DNA from: Malurus cyaneus samueli
Lineage: Eukaryota > Chordata > Aves > Passeriformes > Maluridae
Assembly (NCBI GenBank): GCA_009741485.1
Contig: CM019218.1
Span: forward strand, 37,510,387-37,574,386
DNA length: 64,000 nucleotides
Reading direction: 5' to 3'
Shown here: in pieces, positions 23,201 through 34,514 of the stretch
How positions within the stretch are numbered: the stretch's first letter is position 1
Layout of the letters: each line of letters starts with the position of its first letter
Position numbers and translations under genes: made by a program
Notes under the pieces: generated by a model
What the model was told of the DNA's origin: nothing
The model's input: the letters and a program-made list of their open reading frames with translations, nothing else
Database searches by the model: none

Positions 23201-26200
23201 GAAATCCTCTTTATATTTGTGTTTAGATAGTTTAAACATTTTTCTGAATGTCAACAATATAAATGATTGGAATTTCATTTACCCCTGCTTATATTTATAG
23301 TAAAACAGAAAAAATGCACACATAATTTGTCTCAGTCTTCTCGAAAAGTTAAGACACCTTGAAATTACATTTACTTAGGTTGGCTCTCTGGAGGAACAGT
23401 AAGTATACAATCCTAAGAGTCTTGGTAAACTGAACATTTCAGTTCAATCTTGCAGCCTTTCTGTCCCTTCAGGACAAAAACTTCAAGAAATCCTCTTTTC
23501 AGGTTCCCAATAGGTCTTGACTTGTGTGGTCCCTTCTCCTAAATACCTCATGCTTTCTGATCCACACTGGCAAAATCTTCTGCCCCTGCAAAGACCACAG
23601 TGAAGGAGGCTGGACTTGGCTGGCTACAGCACTGCTGTGATGTTGCATATTTGCAGGATCAGGAATTAAGCTGCCTGAAAGAGACCCTTTTTCTTCCCCC
23701 CTGTTGTTCATACAGCACTGCTGACGCAGGAACAGAGGCTGCTACAAGCTGGTTTCAGGTTCTTGATATGCAACGTGAAATATCGCACATACACATACAT
23801 ATGTATGAGCTCTATGGGTGGGCACAAAGGCACAAGAACAAAACTGTTTGTTTCATTTGTAACTGTATCACAAAATCTGAGGACAAAAAAGAAGAAAGGC
23901 TATAATGGCTTTTAAAAAGACCCTGAATAACACTTAATATTGGCTTCTCTTTTATAAATACAAAGACCAGATTAAATTACTACCTCAGTACTGGGTAAAA
24001 CTTCCTCATAAACACTTGAATCATGCAGTTAGCTCAGTCTCACTACTTTTAATTAGTTATGCTGCTAAATTCCTAAATTACTTTCTCTGGGACACATATT
24101 CACTTTTTTTTTTTCTTTTGAATATTAAAATACCAGAGGACAAGGCATATTTCCTTTGGGAATTTGGTGCACTGAGGGAAGGTGAGGTTAGAAGATGCTG
24201 AAATATGTCCTCAGTGTTCTCCTTTCCTCCCCTTTTTCTGTGTACTTTTACATGCAGTGTCCAACCCTGCAGAAAGCAGCACATTTTTTTTTAAGGCTCG
24301 TCTGTTCCTGAAGCACAGACTTTGAAACTGATATTACTGTTGGTAATAATCCCAGCCGGCTGCCTTTGTTGGGGTCTAAAACAAAAGAGTAATTTAAATA
24401 TAAAGTGAAACCTTTATTTTGACAGCAGCAATCCCAGAGGAAATTGCTCAGAGTTTGTGTGTGATTTTTACAACACTTGGCCTAAAACAAAGCCTAGTGC
24501 TGGAAGGGTAAATTTGCCAGGAAAATAAATGATTCCATTTTGTTGCTCTTAAACTGCTTATCCTGAGCATCTCAAGTTCTGAAAAATGGGGCCAAAAAAA
24601 AAATAAATTTCTTCTTTTAAAAAATTGCTGACAAAGGAGAATGAAATAAGACAGTTCTACTGCCATGCCCATGGCCCTCCTCCAGCTGAAACTAGCACAG
24701 CCCTGATGAGGTCTGTGCACGTGATATTGCTATGGCAAGAACCATTCAGAAGGGAGCAAAGGACCTACTGATAAAACTAGACCTTCACACACGCTTTGAC
24801 AACACAGTTGTGGCAGCCACAGCCATGAACAATAAGGAGCTGTTCAGCTGTGTTTTGGGCGGGGCACCTCCAGTGCAGCACATGCATGAATACATTTACA
24901 CATCAGAGAATGGAGTGACTGCATTGTCACACTGGTTCGAAAAAGAGCTTTGCTGGGATAAGTGCAAACTGAAGGGAGTTTAGAGAAGAAGAGGGCATTT
25001 CTGCACAATGCAGGCGTGCTGGCACTGCCCAGGAAGGTGGCAGCCTTCTCATGCCAAGCTCTGCTCAGCAATCCTGCATGCTGGACAAGAAGCTGCCTTC
25101 ATGGTGCCCATTTGGGAAGCAGGACACACTCGCACCCTGGCCTGGGGCATTCTGATGTGTGTGACACTGTGCACAGCATGGAGGTACTGACATCAGTGCT
25201 GCTCTTCTCACTCCTGCAGGGCCTTCCATCTGAGAGATCCCTGTCCTCTCAGCTTTGGAAGGTTCATGGTCTTTAACCTCTGCCTTCTGTCTGGGGAAAT
25301 ACAGACACCAGGAACCAGAGCGACTTGCTTATTAAGTGTTAGAACTGGGGCTAAAAATCAATATATCCTGACTCCATCCAAAACCCTGCCACTGGACTCT
25401 TCTCTTCTGACCATGCTGCTTTTCTGCTTGCTAAGACAGTTCACTAAGAATCAAATATCCCTCCAGGGCTTTTCCCACCCAGACCTCTGAAGAGTGTATA
25501 AAGACAATTCCTATATATAAATCAAATTGCTCTTCCACAGCCCCTCTTTAGTGTTCATGAAAGCCATTATTTTATGGGGGAGCTTCTAGATGAAAAAGGA
25601 CTCTCCACCCCCAAAACCTCCTTTTCAAAGGAAGAGAAACTCCTGTAATCCCATATCTTATTAACAGCAGCTTTCCTCTTCAGTGACTGCTTTTAAACAG
25701 TTCTTTGGAAGCGCAGCTGGACTGGAAGATCACAATAGCTCACCTTCATGAGTGCCACCTTCATTTACCCCACCAGCTCACTCTGCTTCACTGACTCTTC
25801 CTCTCATGTCAAATCTCAGTAGAAAACATCTCTTTTCTCCCTTATTTTTGTCTCTTAATCTCTCTCACTCCCTTGACTATTAATAATTTAATGCTGTTGA
25901 GTGTTTGGGAGCTGGTTTGGATGTAAAACTATACAAGAGAAAGCTGCACTGAGCACCATCTGTAAAGCAAACAAATAAAAGTCTATCTTTTGTCTCATTT
26001 TGCATGCCCAGAGAGGCCTCAGCCATATGGACTGATGCAATGACCATCACAGAATCCCACTTGTTAAGTGTCGAAGAAATTCAGATGGACTAAATGTGCA
26101 TTTGCCATCACATGCCTTGAAAAGTAATTTGTTTTGCAAGGAAGAGAAAAGCACCTGTGATCTTGAATTTAAATTCCTACTGTGAGGAAGTCTTCCCAAC

Positions 26201-29200
26201 ATGGGGTCACTGAAACACCCCCTCTGTCCCCATAGACATCCTGTCCAGCCATCCAGCTCACCCTAACCCAAAGGTGACAACAAAATTGTCCACAAGTGGT
26301 TTCCAAGCCAGAGGAGCAACCAGCACAATACAGAGCAACACCAAAACAAGGGCTATTTTTTCAGAAAAAAACTGGGCAAAGAACAAACCACAAGAACTTG
26401 CAGATCAAATTTGACTTGTGCACAGAGCCATCTCCAGCTATGCTGGGATCTGACGCTCTTCCTTCCTTCCCATTTAAGCCCTTCCTGCCAATCAATCTGA
26501 CAGAGTGGGAAGCTGGTGATACAAACAAGGAGACAAGCTCAAGAAAGATAGAAGTTTGTTCCCCTTCAAGTTTTATCTCACAAAACACTGCCAGATGCCA
26601 CAGAAATCTAGAATAACCACCACGACCTTATCTTGCAAGATAACATGACCTTATGTGTCCTGCACTCCCTTGGGAGTGGGAGGCACTGATGCTTTGCCCA
26701 GAAGGAAGCTGTAAGCGAGGAGGACACGTCAGCAGTGCACTCACCCCGCACCCAGGACTTGCAGCAAGCCTGGGCAGCTTCTTGTACCTTTTACAGGTTT
26801 CCCACAGAGAAGGGGGGCTGTGGGAGCTGTCAGCTGCCTGCCCAGGCCCTGCTCCCCAGGGACCGTGTTGTCTCTGTCACAAAGCACATACCTGGCTCTG
26901 CAGGGCAGTTTCTATGTGTGAGGTCTGCTCCTTGTGCTGAACCAAAGGAATGCTCTAAAAACTCCTAACAGCAGAGCTGCAATGACCACAAGACACCAGA
27001 CCCCCCATGCTGCAATCTATTTATAGATGTTTTCATGAGGACATGGGCTCAAAGCCTAAGCTGGAATGGGGCACCCACTCTGTGTGCAGAGTGCCATCCC
27101 TTCCCATTGCCTTCAGATTTAGGGCACAGACAAAAGACCATCAGTTTATTAATGGAAAAAAATCCTCACTAACACCCCCAAGCCTATCCTACTATACACA
27201 CACCACACTGTCTTGCTGTGAGCTTCCCAAGTTTAGTTTCTTTTCTATCAAAAGCTTTTTGAAATGAAGAAAATTAAAAATATATCCTGGTTCAAGCAAA
27301 TCATCATTATACATGGCCCTTCTTTGCTTATGCTACATTTCTCTCACATTCAGTACAGCAAATGTGCTGTATGTTCTCTTGCTATTGGCAGAGGCCAAAT
27401 AAGCAAAATAAATACTGAGAATCACTAGTAGGTGTCTGGTGAATAGCAGAACATGAAAGTTCAAGAATGAATATGATTAGAAGATTCATAAGAGATTTTT
27501 TGCACTGCAGAGCAAGCATTGGCTCTGCTGGGAAAACAGGAGTTTTCAGTATTAATATTAAACACATGTTCTATTGAAAAATGAAAATAGTTGCTTTTAA
27601 TCATAGTATGACTTTATAATAAAAGTTCTCTCTGATGGAATGTGCAGCTGGTTTGGCTGCAAGAGTCGGGAAGACTCTAAAAGACTTGAAAAACTTCAGG
27701 AATAAATAGACCCCCGCTGTGTCCCCACAAACTATCCACCCTGCACTAGCCAGGTTAGTTGGCATTCCCTGACATGCTGACAGACTGAGACTACTAACAA
27801 AGGAGGTTTGCTGATATTTGAAAAAAGTCACTCTACAGACAGACCAGTCACCATGTAACACCCTGCTCCAGCTGTGTATAATCCGGCTGGGGTTCAGCAT
27901 TTGCCTACCATCAGATACTTACATTTTCTCTGAATATAAAAGCCAGGATTGCAGCTGAAAGCTCTGCCAGGAAGATTAACAAAATAAACATGAAGAACTG
28001 GAAAAGAGAAGATAAAAAACATGGATGTAGCATTAAGTGTGTGCAATAGGTAGCAGAAATAACAGGGTTTTGCTAATCGCCAAACAGATTGTAAAAATAA
28101 TTAAGGAAACTTCTTTTCCCCCTGACAATTAAAAAACCCTATGAGACAACCACCTGGTGCACACATATTCACACTCCAACCTCATCACAGGACATGGGAG
28201 TTTGCGACACTTTTGTCGGGTTTTAGTGGGTAAAAGCAAATAAAGCTATGGAACCTGTAGTATCCCCTGATAAATCTGCATTACATTAAAATAATTTAAT
28301 CTAGATTAAAACAGTAAAGCCTACTTTGGTAGGAAAAGTTATATAATTGTGAACATTCTCACACAGGGTTCAACTGTCCAGACACAAGTGTAGGTATCAC
28401 ATGCAAATGTGCACACACACCAATCACAATACAAACAACACAATTTTACTGTAATATGATCACAGTTTATTTTGTGTGGAAGGAGATAGTGGGATATACT
28501 CTTTGATAGCTATACCTATGACCAACATGAACTCTTTTCATTTTAGAATAAAATTGGCTTTGGTTAATAACCCCCTCCACACAATGGGGTTGCACTGATT
28601 TAAGTACTAACCACACAGAACCTCTACAGAAAGTTGATAACACACCATAATAATTTAATTAGATTATGCTAGTATCATCCTTGTCTTGTATGGCATCCAA
28701 TGTATGCATATTCATATCCTTAAAATAAGGGCATTCTGCAGACTCGACAGAAAGCACAACCCACAGATTAAGTGATAGTAAAAGAGAAACAGACATCCAG
28801 TTTGAAGTAAAACCCATACATTTATGTTATCATAATTTTAGGAAAAAGAAGGGAAAGCAAAACAGAGAGGCACGTGGCTGTTCAATTTAAACTGAAACTG
28901 TAGTTCCTCCTGCTGCCTTTGCACCTTTCTGCTGCTTCAATCTAAAAGTCTGGTTTTCAGTTTTACTAAAGGCACCTTGTTTCAGTGATGTTAGCAAGCC
29001 TGAAGGATCCACCGTGCCTCACCCCCAAGCCCACAGAAGTAAGATGCACTTTAGAGGTCTCATCCCCAGATACTGACATCCTGCTGTTCCCAGGACTTTG
29101 TCTACCCAGACAAGGTCTACTCGGGTACTTGGGTGTGTTTCCAGACCAGAATGAGTGATGGGACTGCTGCAGGTTCGCAGCTCAGGCTCTGCCTGTTCTT

Positions 29201-32200
29201 GTGACCAGTTCTCATTAGTTACACTAATGCTGCTTCAGTCCATATCAAACTGTAAAAAGAACAGGCAGGGATGTGCCCTCTAACATCCCTAAAACAAGGA
29301 ATGCTGGTGCTGAAGAACAGCCATAGAGCAGAAAGTGGCTAGATTCGTACTCTCTCCCAAAACGGCATTTATTTCCATTCTTGTAGACAAAATAGTGGGC
29401 TTGCAAAACCGTAGGTCTGAACTAGGTGGATCTTTTTTATGTTCTTATATCCATAAAGAGAAATTACCATTTGAATCAGCCTGTCTGAAATTCAAATGAT
29501 CCAAGAATTAGCCCACGGACTCTGAGATGATTTTACAGACCTGAGTAAATGTTAAAAAGTTAACTCAGATTTTGGCACTGTGTAAGAAAGGCAAAAGTAA
29601 AGAGAGAATCCTGTAAGATAACATCATGTGGAGGGTAATAAACTTGGTACATGTTACTAATGAAAGCAGATGAAGCAACAAGTAAAAATAAACACAAGAG
29701 AAGTCTGGATGTTTTGGGGGTTTTTTTCTGTGTGTGTGAGAAGTTTATAGAAAACCTTTCTGAAACAGAAAACAGTCAGACAGGGCCAGAAGTACTACTG
29801 TGATCCCCAAGCAATGATTTATAAAGAGTGTCTGAAAGGCTGTGCATTGTGCACTTCAATAATGGAGAGAGGATTCAAACTACCTGCTTGGAATGGGCAA
29901 AATGTTGTTTTGTTGTCAATTATCAGAGCTGCGAGTGATTTTTTCCCCACTGGAAAAACACATGCACCACCCTGTCACATTTGCCTTCCTGTTTCTGCAG
30001 TGAAAACAAAAGAAAAGGAGCCTGGGCTCAAAACAAGAAAAGTCAGATGAGCAGGGATTTTGGTTTCTAACAGCATGCTGTTGCTTGAATTTGCTGAACT
30101 AGTTAACTCTCTAATTTATTCTTACTGCTGTAGTTTTCTGTGTGGCTTCTTTTTTTTTTTTTTTTTTCCTCACAGAGAGATTGTTTTAATTTCACCACAG
30201 GAGGGCAAAGAACAAGTGATGAGAATGAACGATGCTTTGCAAATTCACATCATCATCCATCAAGGGATCTCAGCATAGCCACTAAGGTCTAAGGTGGTGA
30301 TCAAGTGATTAATCCCATCACCCTGCTAATTGCATTTCATTTACTGATTACTGGGAGACACATGTTCACCCAAGCTCCAGCACAGGTCTGTGCAGAAGTG
30401 GAAGCAGTCATTCCCAGATTATCCCTGATAAGCTTCATTATCATTCCCAAACTGATTTACACTTACATGGTGCACTCTGCATTACAGATTTGTAACAGTT
30501 ACAGTAGGAAAAAACCCACAAGAGCCATTAGGGCTGCTGGGAAAAAGAAGATGGATCATCAGTGTTTCAGAACTTGCTCCCATTCTGCATTTGAAGGAGA
30601 GTCAAAAGCTGCTTAGTATGTTTTCCTTCCAAAAATTGAATTGATTACTGGTGAGAGCAGAAAGCAGACAGCTGGTTATTGCATGGGACACAGTAACCTC
30701 ACATTCAAATTCAAGCTTGATATCCAGCATTTGAACACAGATGCTCCCCACATCCAAGGTGAACATCCTGAGAAATGGGATCTCTCATATGGGCCAAAAA
30801 TCTTGCCTCAGCTCCAGGTGATGGTTACAGGAGTTTTCACAGAAGTGGTTTATCAGAAGTTTCTACTAATTGATGCTTCGTGCTTATTTTTTGTAACTCA
30901 TCCAATGTTTGAGTTTCAGAACTGCTGCTCCAAAAAGAGCAGCAAGTGCCTTTAACTCAAAGGACCTGCATTTTCATGCTGAGGAGTTTGAGGGCCTCCT
31001 ACATGCATTTTACAGGAGTGCAAAATGGGATGTCTGCATTGGAAACTAAGCCAAACAATGCTAACACTGGATATTCCACTACAAAACTGAATTCAGTCCC
31101 TTGGTGCAATGTTCTATGTTCAACAGTATTTTGGAATAAGATTTCTATGCTTTTGTTTTGCAGTCAGAGGATCTTCAGGACAAGTTATTCAATGTCTGAT
31201 TTGCAAGCCCCTGTTTGCAGCTTTTTTTGTGAGCCAGGTCCAAATGCCAGGAAATCTAGAAAGACTTCATGGCCTTGTGCCTAATGCAACATGTTAGGTT
31301 CCATAGTGATGGGGTTATTTTTTACCAAAAGACAAGCAGGCTAATGAAAAATAAAAGTCCTTGCAAACAATGAAATCAGAACCCAGAGAACATGTATCTG
31401 TCTGGTCCCTTCTATCCTCTGTTTACATTTGGGCTAAAAGCTGCAGACATGCATTATGCATCACTGTGAAATCTCACTGAAGCAGCTCTCTGGCTCATCA
31501 ATTCTTTAACAAGTTTGTAAGTGGACTTGATTTGATCTAGCAACTTCTCCCCAGGCACCACCTCCACAAAGACTTACATTCTCTGTTTTGCAAGCGTTCC
31601 CAGTCTCTCTGGCACACAGTCATGAATTTTTCGCCTATTCAATGTCTAAAACTTACTCCTATCAGACATCAGCTGGTGTGGCCCCAAAAAAAGAAGTTAG
31701 CAACGTATTTCTTCTCCCTTGGTATCAGCACTGGTCTTCATCTGAGTGCCTCAGATTGCTAAACATGAGCTGGCTGGTTGTTTAGCACAATTGGTGTTGG
31801 TACCAAAAGCCCTCAAAGACCTGACTGATCAAAATGGAACAATAATTCCTTATCCAGTAGTTACTTTTAGAGTTTCTCCTAGACCAAGGCATTACTTCCA
31901 GCCCATATTTTTCTTACATTTAATTAAAAACTAAATAATAGAAAAGGTGAATAAATAAAGCAGCAGGGCTCAGAACTACCTTGAGGAGTAAGAAAAGTAA
32001 TAACATCAAAATTGAGTGTACTGGAGTATAACTAAAACATATGGAGAAACATTCAAACCTGCCATCGATATTAAATCAGGAAAGAACATGGCCCAGAGCT
32101 CCCTTCCTCCAGCCAGGTCACAGTCTGAATGCAGCAGACACAGTCCAGACTGAAAATATTACTCTCCCATTCACTTACAACAACATTTCTCATCAAACTT

Positions 32201-34485
32201 AACTTTAGTTTCTTAATCTGACAGGGACAGGCTTTCAAGTAACATCAGCTTCATTGGGCCTGATCCCTTCTATTTTATTAGGTTCCTCTGGGCAGATCTC
32301 CACAGACTTCACAGGTGATACATTTGCTTTTCTGATTCACTTTTGAGATGAATCACTAGAAATCAAACCCACAACAACTTCTCAGAAAGGGCTCTCATTC
32401 ACAGGCTATGAACTCAAGACACATGTGAACCAAGGGCTAGAGAGAATTTATCTAACTCAGTGAAGCCATGCTCATCTCTAGGAAAAGATGGTTTTGCATA
32501 CAAGGAAGGGGACTTTCTTGTCCTGTTTAGAGACAAGCCTTTTTTGAACCCTGAAGCAGCTATGCAAGACACAATCCTAAAAAAATACAGTAAGATCCAG
32601 ATTTTTAAAAAAGAAGAAAAAAACACAAACAAAACACCACAACAATCTCAAAGTGCCACCAGGCTCATTGGGAGAAACTAAAGGTCACCTTTCACAAAAA
32701 GGAAAAAAAAATAGAAGAAAAGAAATCCTTTGCCTTTCAATATATAACAGGCATTGCCTTCCAGCAGGAGATAATGGCTGGAAATCCTGCAGTATCAGAA
32801 CTTGGAAGGAGTAGGGGTGCAAGGGCAAAAGTTACTTATTTTAGCTCTTTGTAATTACTGATGACCACCATGGGCTGAAATTGAATCCTGTCATTCAAGG
32901 GGAAATTTGTCCAAAGGTAACAAATGTGGTTCATTTTAGGAGCAGAGTAGGCTGCATCAGGGAGTGACCAGCTCTTGAGAGCTGCAATGGCAGCTGCAAG
33001 GATGCAGTTCTGAGCTGCAAGAATGCAGTTCTGAGCTGGGCATTTCTGCTGGCATGGGGGGGCTCCCTTGCACAGGGGCTGTGCTCCAGTGCTCCCTCTG
33101 CTTTGTTGGGAATCCCTAGGAATGAATCTGCAAATGGAACAGTGGGTTTTGAGGGGCCAAGAAAGGACCATTTTTGATCACTTTATAAATGTAAAAAAAA
33201 AAAGCCCAAACAACCAAATAGGGTCAATTAGAATGAAAGCTTAAAAAAATCAGAATACACTCCCAGACTGAGCTGAAATCTATACAGGGGAAAAAGCAAA
33301 TTGTCTGTATTTCTAGAAGTGTGTAAAATATCCTAAGCCTACTTATTATCTAAAGGAGTAACGGCTAAAACAGACACCCATTCATGCTCTTATCACAGCA
33401 ACACCTATCCGGTCACCCCCACTCTCGGGAAGCACCAAGGAGGAATTGCCAGGACACTCACAAAAAGCAGGAGGCATTTGTTCTCACGGATGGCACCACA
33501 GCAGCCAAGGAAGCCCAGCAGGAAGAGCATGGCTCCCATGGCCAGCATGATGTAGGCTCCCGTGAAGAGCAGGGGGTTGGCAGCCACAATCTCTCGAAAA
33601 CCTGTGGGATCCACAATGACCCAGATTCCAAGTCCCAGCAGGCATGCTCCTCCCAGCTGTCACAGCACGAGGAAAGGAGAGAGAGAGGGAGAGAGGTCAA
33701 CATAAAACAGCTGCTGCAGAAAAATGGGATTCATCGCTATCTTTCGATCAAAGATGTTAATTTGGAGCATTTGTGTTTTTCTGAGGCATGTATTCTTCAC
33801 TGTGCAGGTGACTTCTGACACGCTACTCTTAGTGTCTCTGGCTCAATAAATTAATCATTTGCAGCAAAAGCACCTTTCTTTCTCGACACATCACTCTACC
33901 AACTGTTTACTCCCTCTCTACTGAGGAAAGACAGTCTTGATGTGCTGCCACATCTGCAGAGGACAGCCCAGAGAAGGGGCTCACACAAACCACACCCACC
34001 ATAGAGGCCAGGGTGGCTGGACACTCCCACGCCTCCTTTCAAAAACAAGAACAACTAAAAATAACTCTACATGTGGTAGGAAAATGACTGCTTCTGAGTG
34101 AAAACCTCAGCAGGGCCCCCAGGACTAGAAAACAATTTCTTCTGCCGTTCAAAGCTAAAGCAGGTACAGCATTAGTTACAGCTTTCCCCGTGGTTTCCTT
34201 GTCAAGGACAGCAATGACTCAGACAACAGTGACCACCGTGCTGCCTTGCTGAATATCTGAGCACCTCTGGATGCTGCAAAATGCTCCGTGATTGTTAGAG
34301 CAAAGCAGAGGGGATATTCTGTATCGTGGCAACTTTATCACACTGCAGCCTATCCTGCCAGGCAGCAGAAGGCTGCTGGAAACAGGGGGATCCAGAAAAG
34401 AAAGTGAATTCCCAATACGTACGAATATAAAGAAATTGAAAAGAAACATCAGGTATTTCATGCAGCTCAGACAGTCTCCCTCCAT
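17186..34485 (-). CDS. TSPAN18: TSPAN18 (tetraspanin-18), seven coding exons, complete
   Basis: Coding exons in transcript order are 34485-34423, 33656-33462, 27997-27923, 22512-22414, 21145-20966, 18224-18141 and 17233-17186. All junctions are GT-AG, all coding introns are phase 0, and the protein is 247 residues. The start [14 protein letters not shown] and the end [15 protein letters not shown] identify tetraspanin-18. Membrane segments are at about 12-36, 50-75, 82-108 and 216-243. The large loop carries the hallmark CCG (C147, C148), then C175, C176, C193 and C206, a six-cysteine loop. N-glycosylation sequons occur at N111 (NLT) and N129 (NDT). C5 and C8 are juxtamembrane cysteines that could be palmitoylated. 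Known roles: it organises membrane partners, binds the calcium channel Orai1 in endothelium, and in chick it supports cadherin-6B before cranial neural crest emigration. No disabling change is seen. Confidence 0.97.
17234..18140 (-). other. TSPAN18: TSPAN18 intron 6-7
   Basis: A 907-nt intron with proper GT-AG ends. It holds no repeat or further exon that I can see. Confidence 0.85.
18141..18224 (-). CDS. TSPAN18: TSPAN18 coding exon 6
   Basis: An 84-nt exon encoding residues 205-232. It holds the last loop cysteine ([10 protein letters not shown]) and most of membrane segment 4. The acceptor is tttcctag|GGCTGC and the donor is ATTGAG|gtactc. Confidence 0.96.
18225..20965 (-). other. TSPAN18: TSPAN18 intron 5-6, contains CR1
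   Basis: A 2.7-kb intron. It contains the CR1 fragment at about 20111-20462 and an AT-rich TAATTAA-containing stretch near 18740-18825. No other gene is seen. Confidence 0.85.
20111..20462 (-). mobile_element. CR1 LINE 3' fragment
   Basis: Starting at 20111, the + strand reads as the reverse complement of the CR1 3' end: a degenerate ATAGAAtATAGAATGG box, then GGTTTGGGTTGG, ACCTTAAAGATC, TCCAACCCC, CCACTAGACCAGG, GCATCCACAACTTCTCT, GTGTCTCACCACCCTCACA and AAAAAGTCCTTCTCCAGCTTTC. The element is therefore inserted in - orientation, the same sense as TSPAN18, and is severely 5'-truncated with no coding sequence left. Its divergence suggests an old copy. CR1 dominance points to a bird or reptile genome. 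Confidence 0.93.
20966..21145 (-). CDS. TSPAN18: TSPAN18 coding exon 5
   Basis: A 180-nt exon encoding residues 145-204. It carries the tetraspanin signature [10 protein letters not shown], the PEACC pair and the single Cys of KEACL. The variable middle ([15 protein letters not shown]) is the least conserved part of the protein. The acceptor is tccctag|TTTGCC and the donor is CGGCAG|gtacgg. Confidence 0.96.
21146..22413 (-). other. TSPAN18: TSPAN18 intron 4-5
   Basis: A 1.27-kb intron containing a MIR-like fragment near 21443 and a two-copy 12-nt repeat (TACTGCTGTCTG) at 22107-22130. Nothing else is recognised. Confidence 0.85.
21443..21512 (-). mobile_element. MIR-like SINE fragment
   Basis: GAGTGACTTGCTTGAGATCA, CCCAGCAAGT and CCGGGCTCCCA match, with divergence, the reverse complement of the MIR core (GTGACTTGCCCAAGGTCACA, CAGCTAGTAAG, CCGGGATTCGA). 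It is an ancient amniote SINE, recognised by eye. Confidence 0.55.
22414..22512 (-). CDS. TSPAN18: TSPAN18 coding exon 4
   Basis: Encodes residues 112-144 (from [15 protein letters not shown] to WNSVMIT), the first part of the large extracellular loop. It includes the NDT glycosylation sequon. The acceptor is cattccag|CTGACC and the donor is ATCACA|gtaagt. Confidence 0.96.
22513..27922 (-). other. TSPAN18: TSPAN18 intron 3-4
   Basis: A 5.4-kb AT-rich intron with a T16 run at 22808-22823 and a MIR-like fragment near 25291. No other exon or gene is supported. Confidence 0.85.
25291..25400 (-). mobile_element. MIR-like SINE fragment
   Basis: CTGGGGAAATACAGACACCA, then CGACTTGCTTATTAAGTGTT, AGAACTGGGGCTAAAAATCA and TCCTGACTCCATCC follow the order of the reverse-complemented MIR consensus (GGGGAAACTGAGGCACAG, GTGACTTGCC, AGAGCTGGGATTTGAACC, TCTGACTCC). 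The match is diverged. Confidence 0.5.
27923..27997 (-). CDS. TSPAN18: TSPAN18 coding exon 3
   Basis: A 75-nt exon encoding residues 87-111, membrane segment 3 ([17 protein letters not shown]) ending FREN. The acceptor is cttttccag|TTCTTC and the donor is GAAAAT|gtaagt. Confidence 0.95.
27998..33461 (-). other. TSPAN18: TSPAN18 intron 2-3
   Basis: A 5.5-kb AT-rich intron. It contains an octamer-type site ATGCAAAT near 28402, a T18 run at 30150-30167 and a two-copy 21-nt repeat at 32993-33034. No further coding sequence is recognised. Confidence 0.85.
32993..33034. repeat. Two-copy tandem repeat, period 21, TSPAN18 intron
   Basis: GCTGCAAGgATGCAGTTCTG A and GCTGCAAGaATGCAGTTCTG A lie back to back with one mismatch. 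It is a recent small duplication. Confidence 0.9.
33462..33656 (-). CDS. TSPAN18: TSPAN18 coding exon 2
   Basis: Encodes residues 22-86: the rest of membrane segment 1, the small extracellular loop ([16 protein letters not shown]) and membrane segment 2, ending [15 protein letters not shown]. The acceptor is gtgacag|CTGGGA and the donor is TTTTT|gtgagt. Confidence 0.96.
33657..34422 (-). other. TSPAN18: TSPAN18 intron 1-2 (coding)
   Basis: A 766-nt intron between coding exons 1 and 2. No internal feature is recognised. Confidence 0.85.
34423..34485 (-). CDS. TSPAN18: TSPAN18 coding exon 1
   Basis: Encodes residues 1-21, the short cytosolic tail and the start of membrane segment 1. The ATG lies in a good Kozak context (gaccATGG). 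The donor is TTC|gtacgt. The exon begins with 29 nt of 5' UTR at 34514, after the acceptor gttttacag. Confidence 0.96.
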
Positions 34486-34514
34486 GGTCTTCAGGGTCTT
34501 TTGTCCAATTCCTC

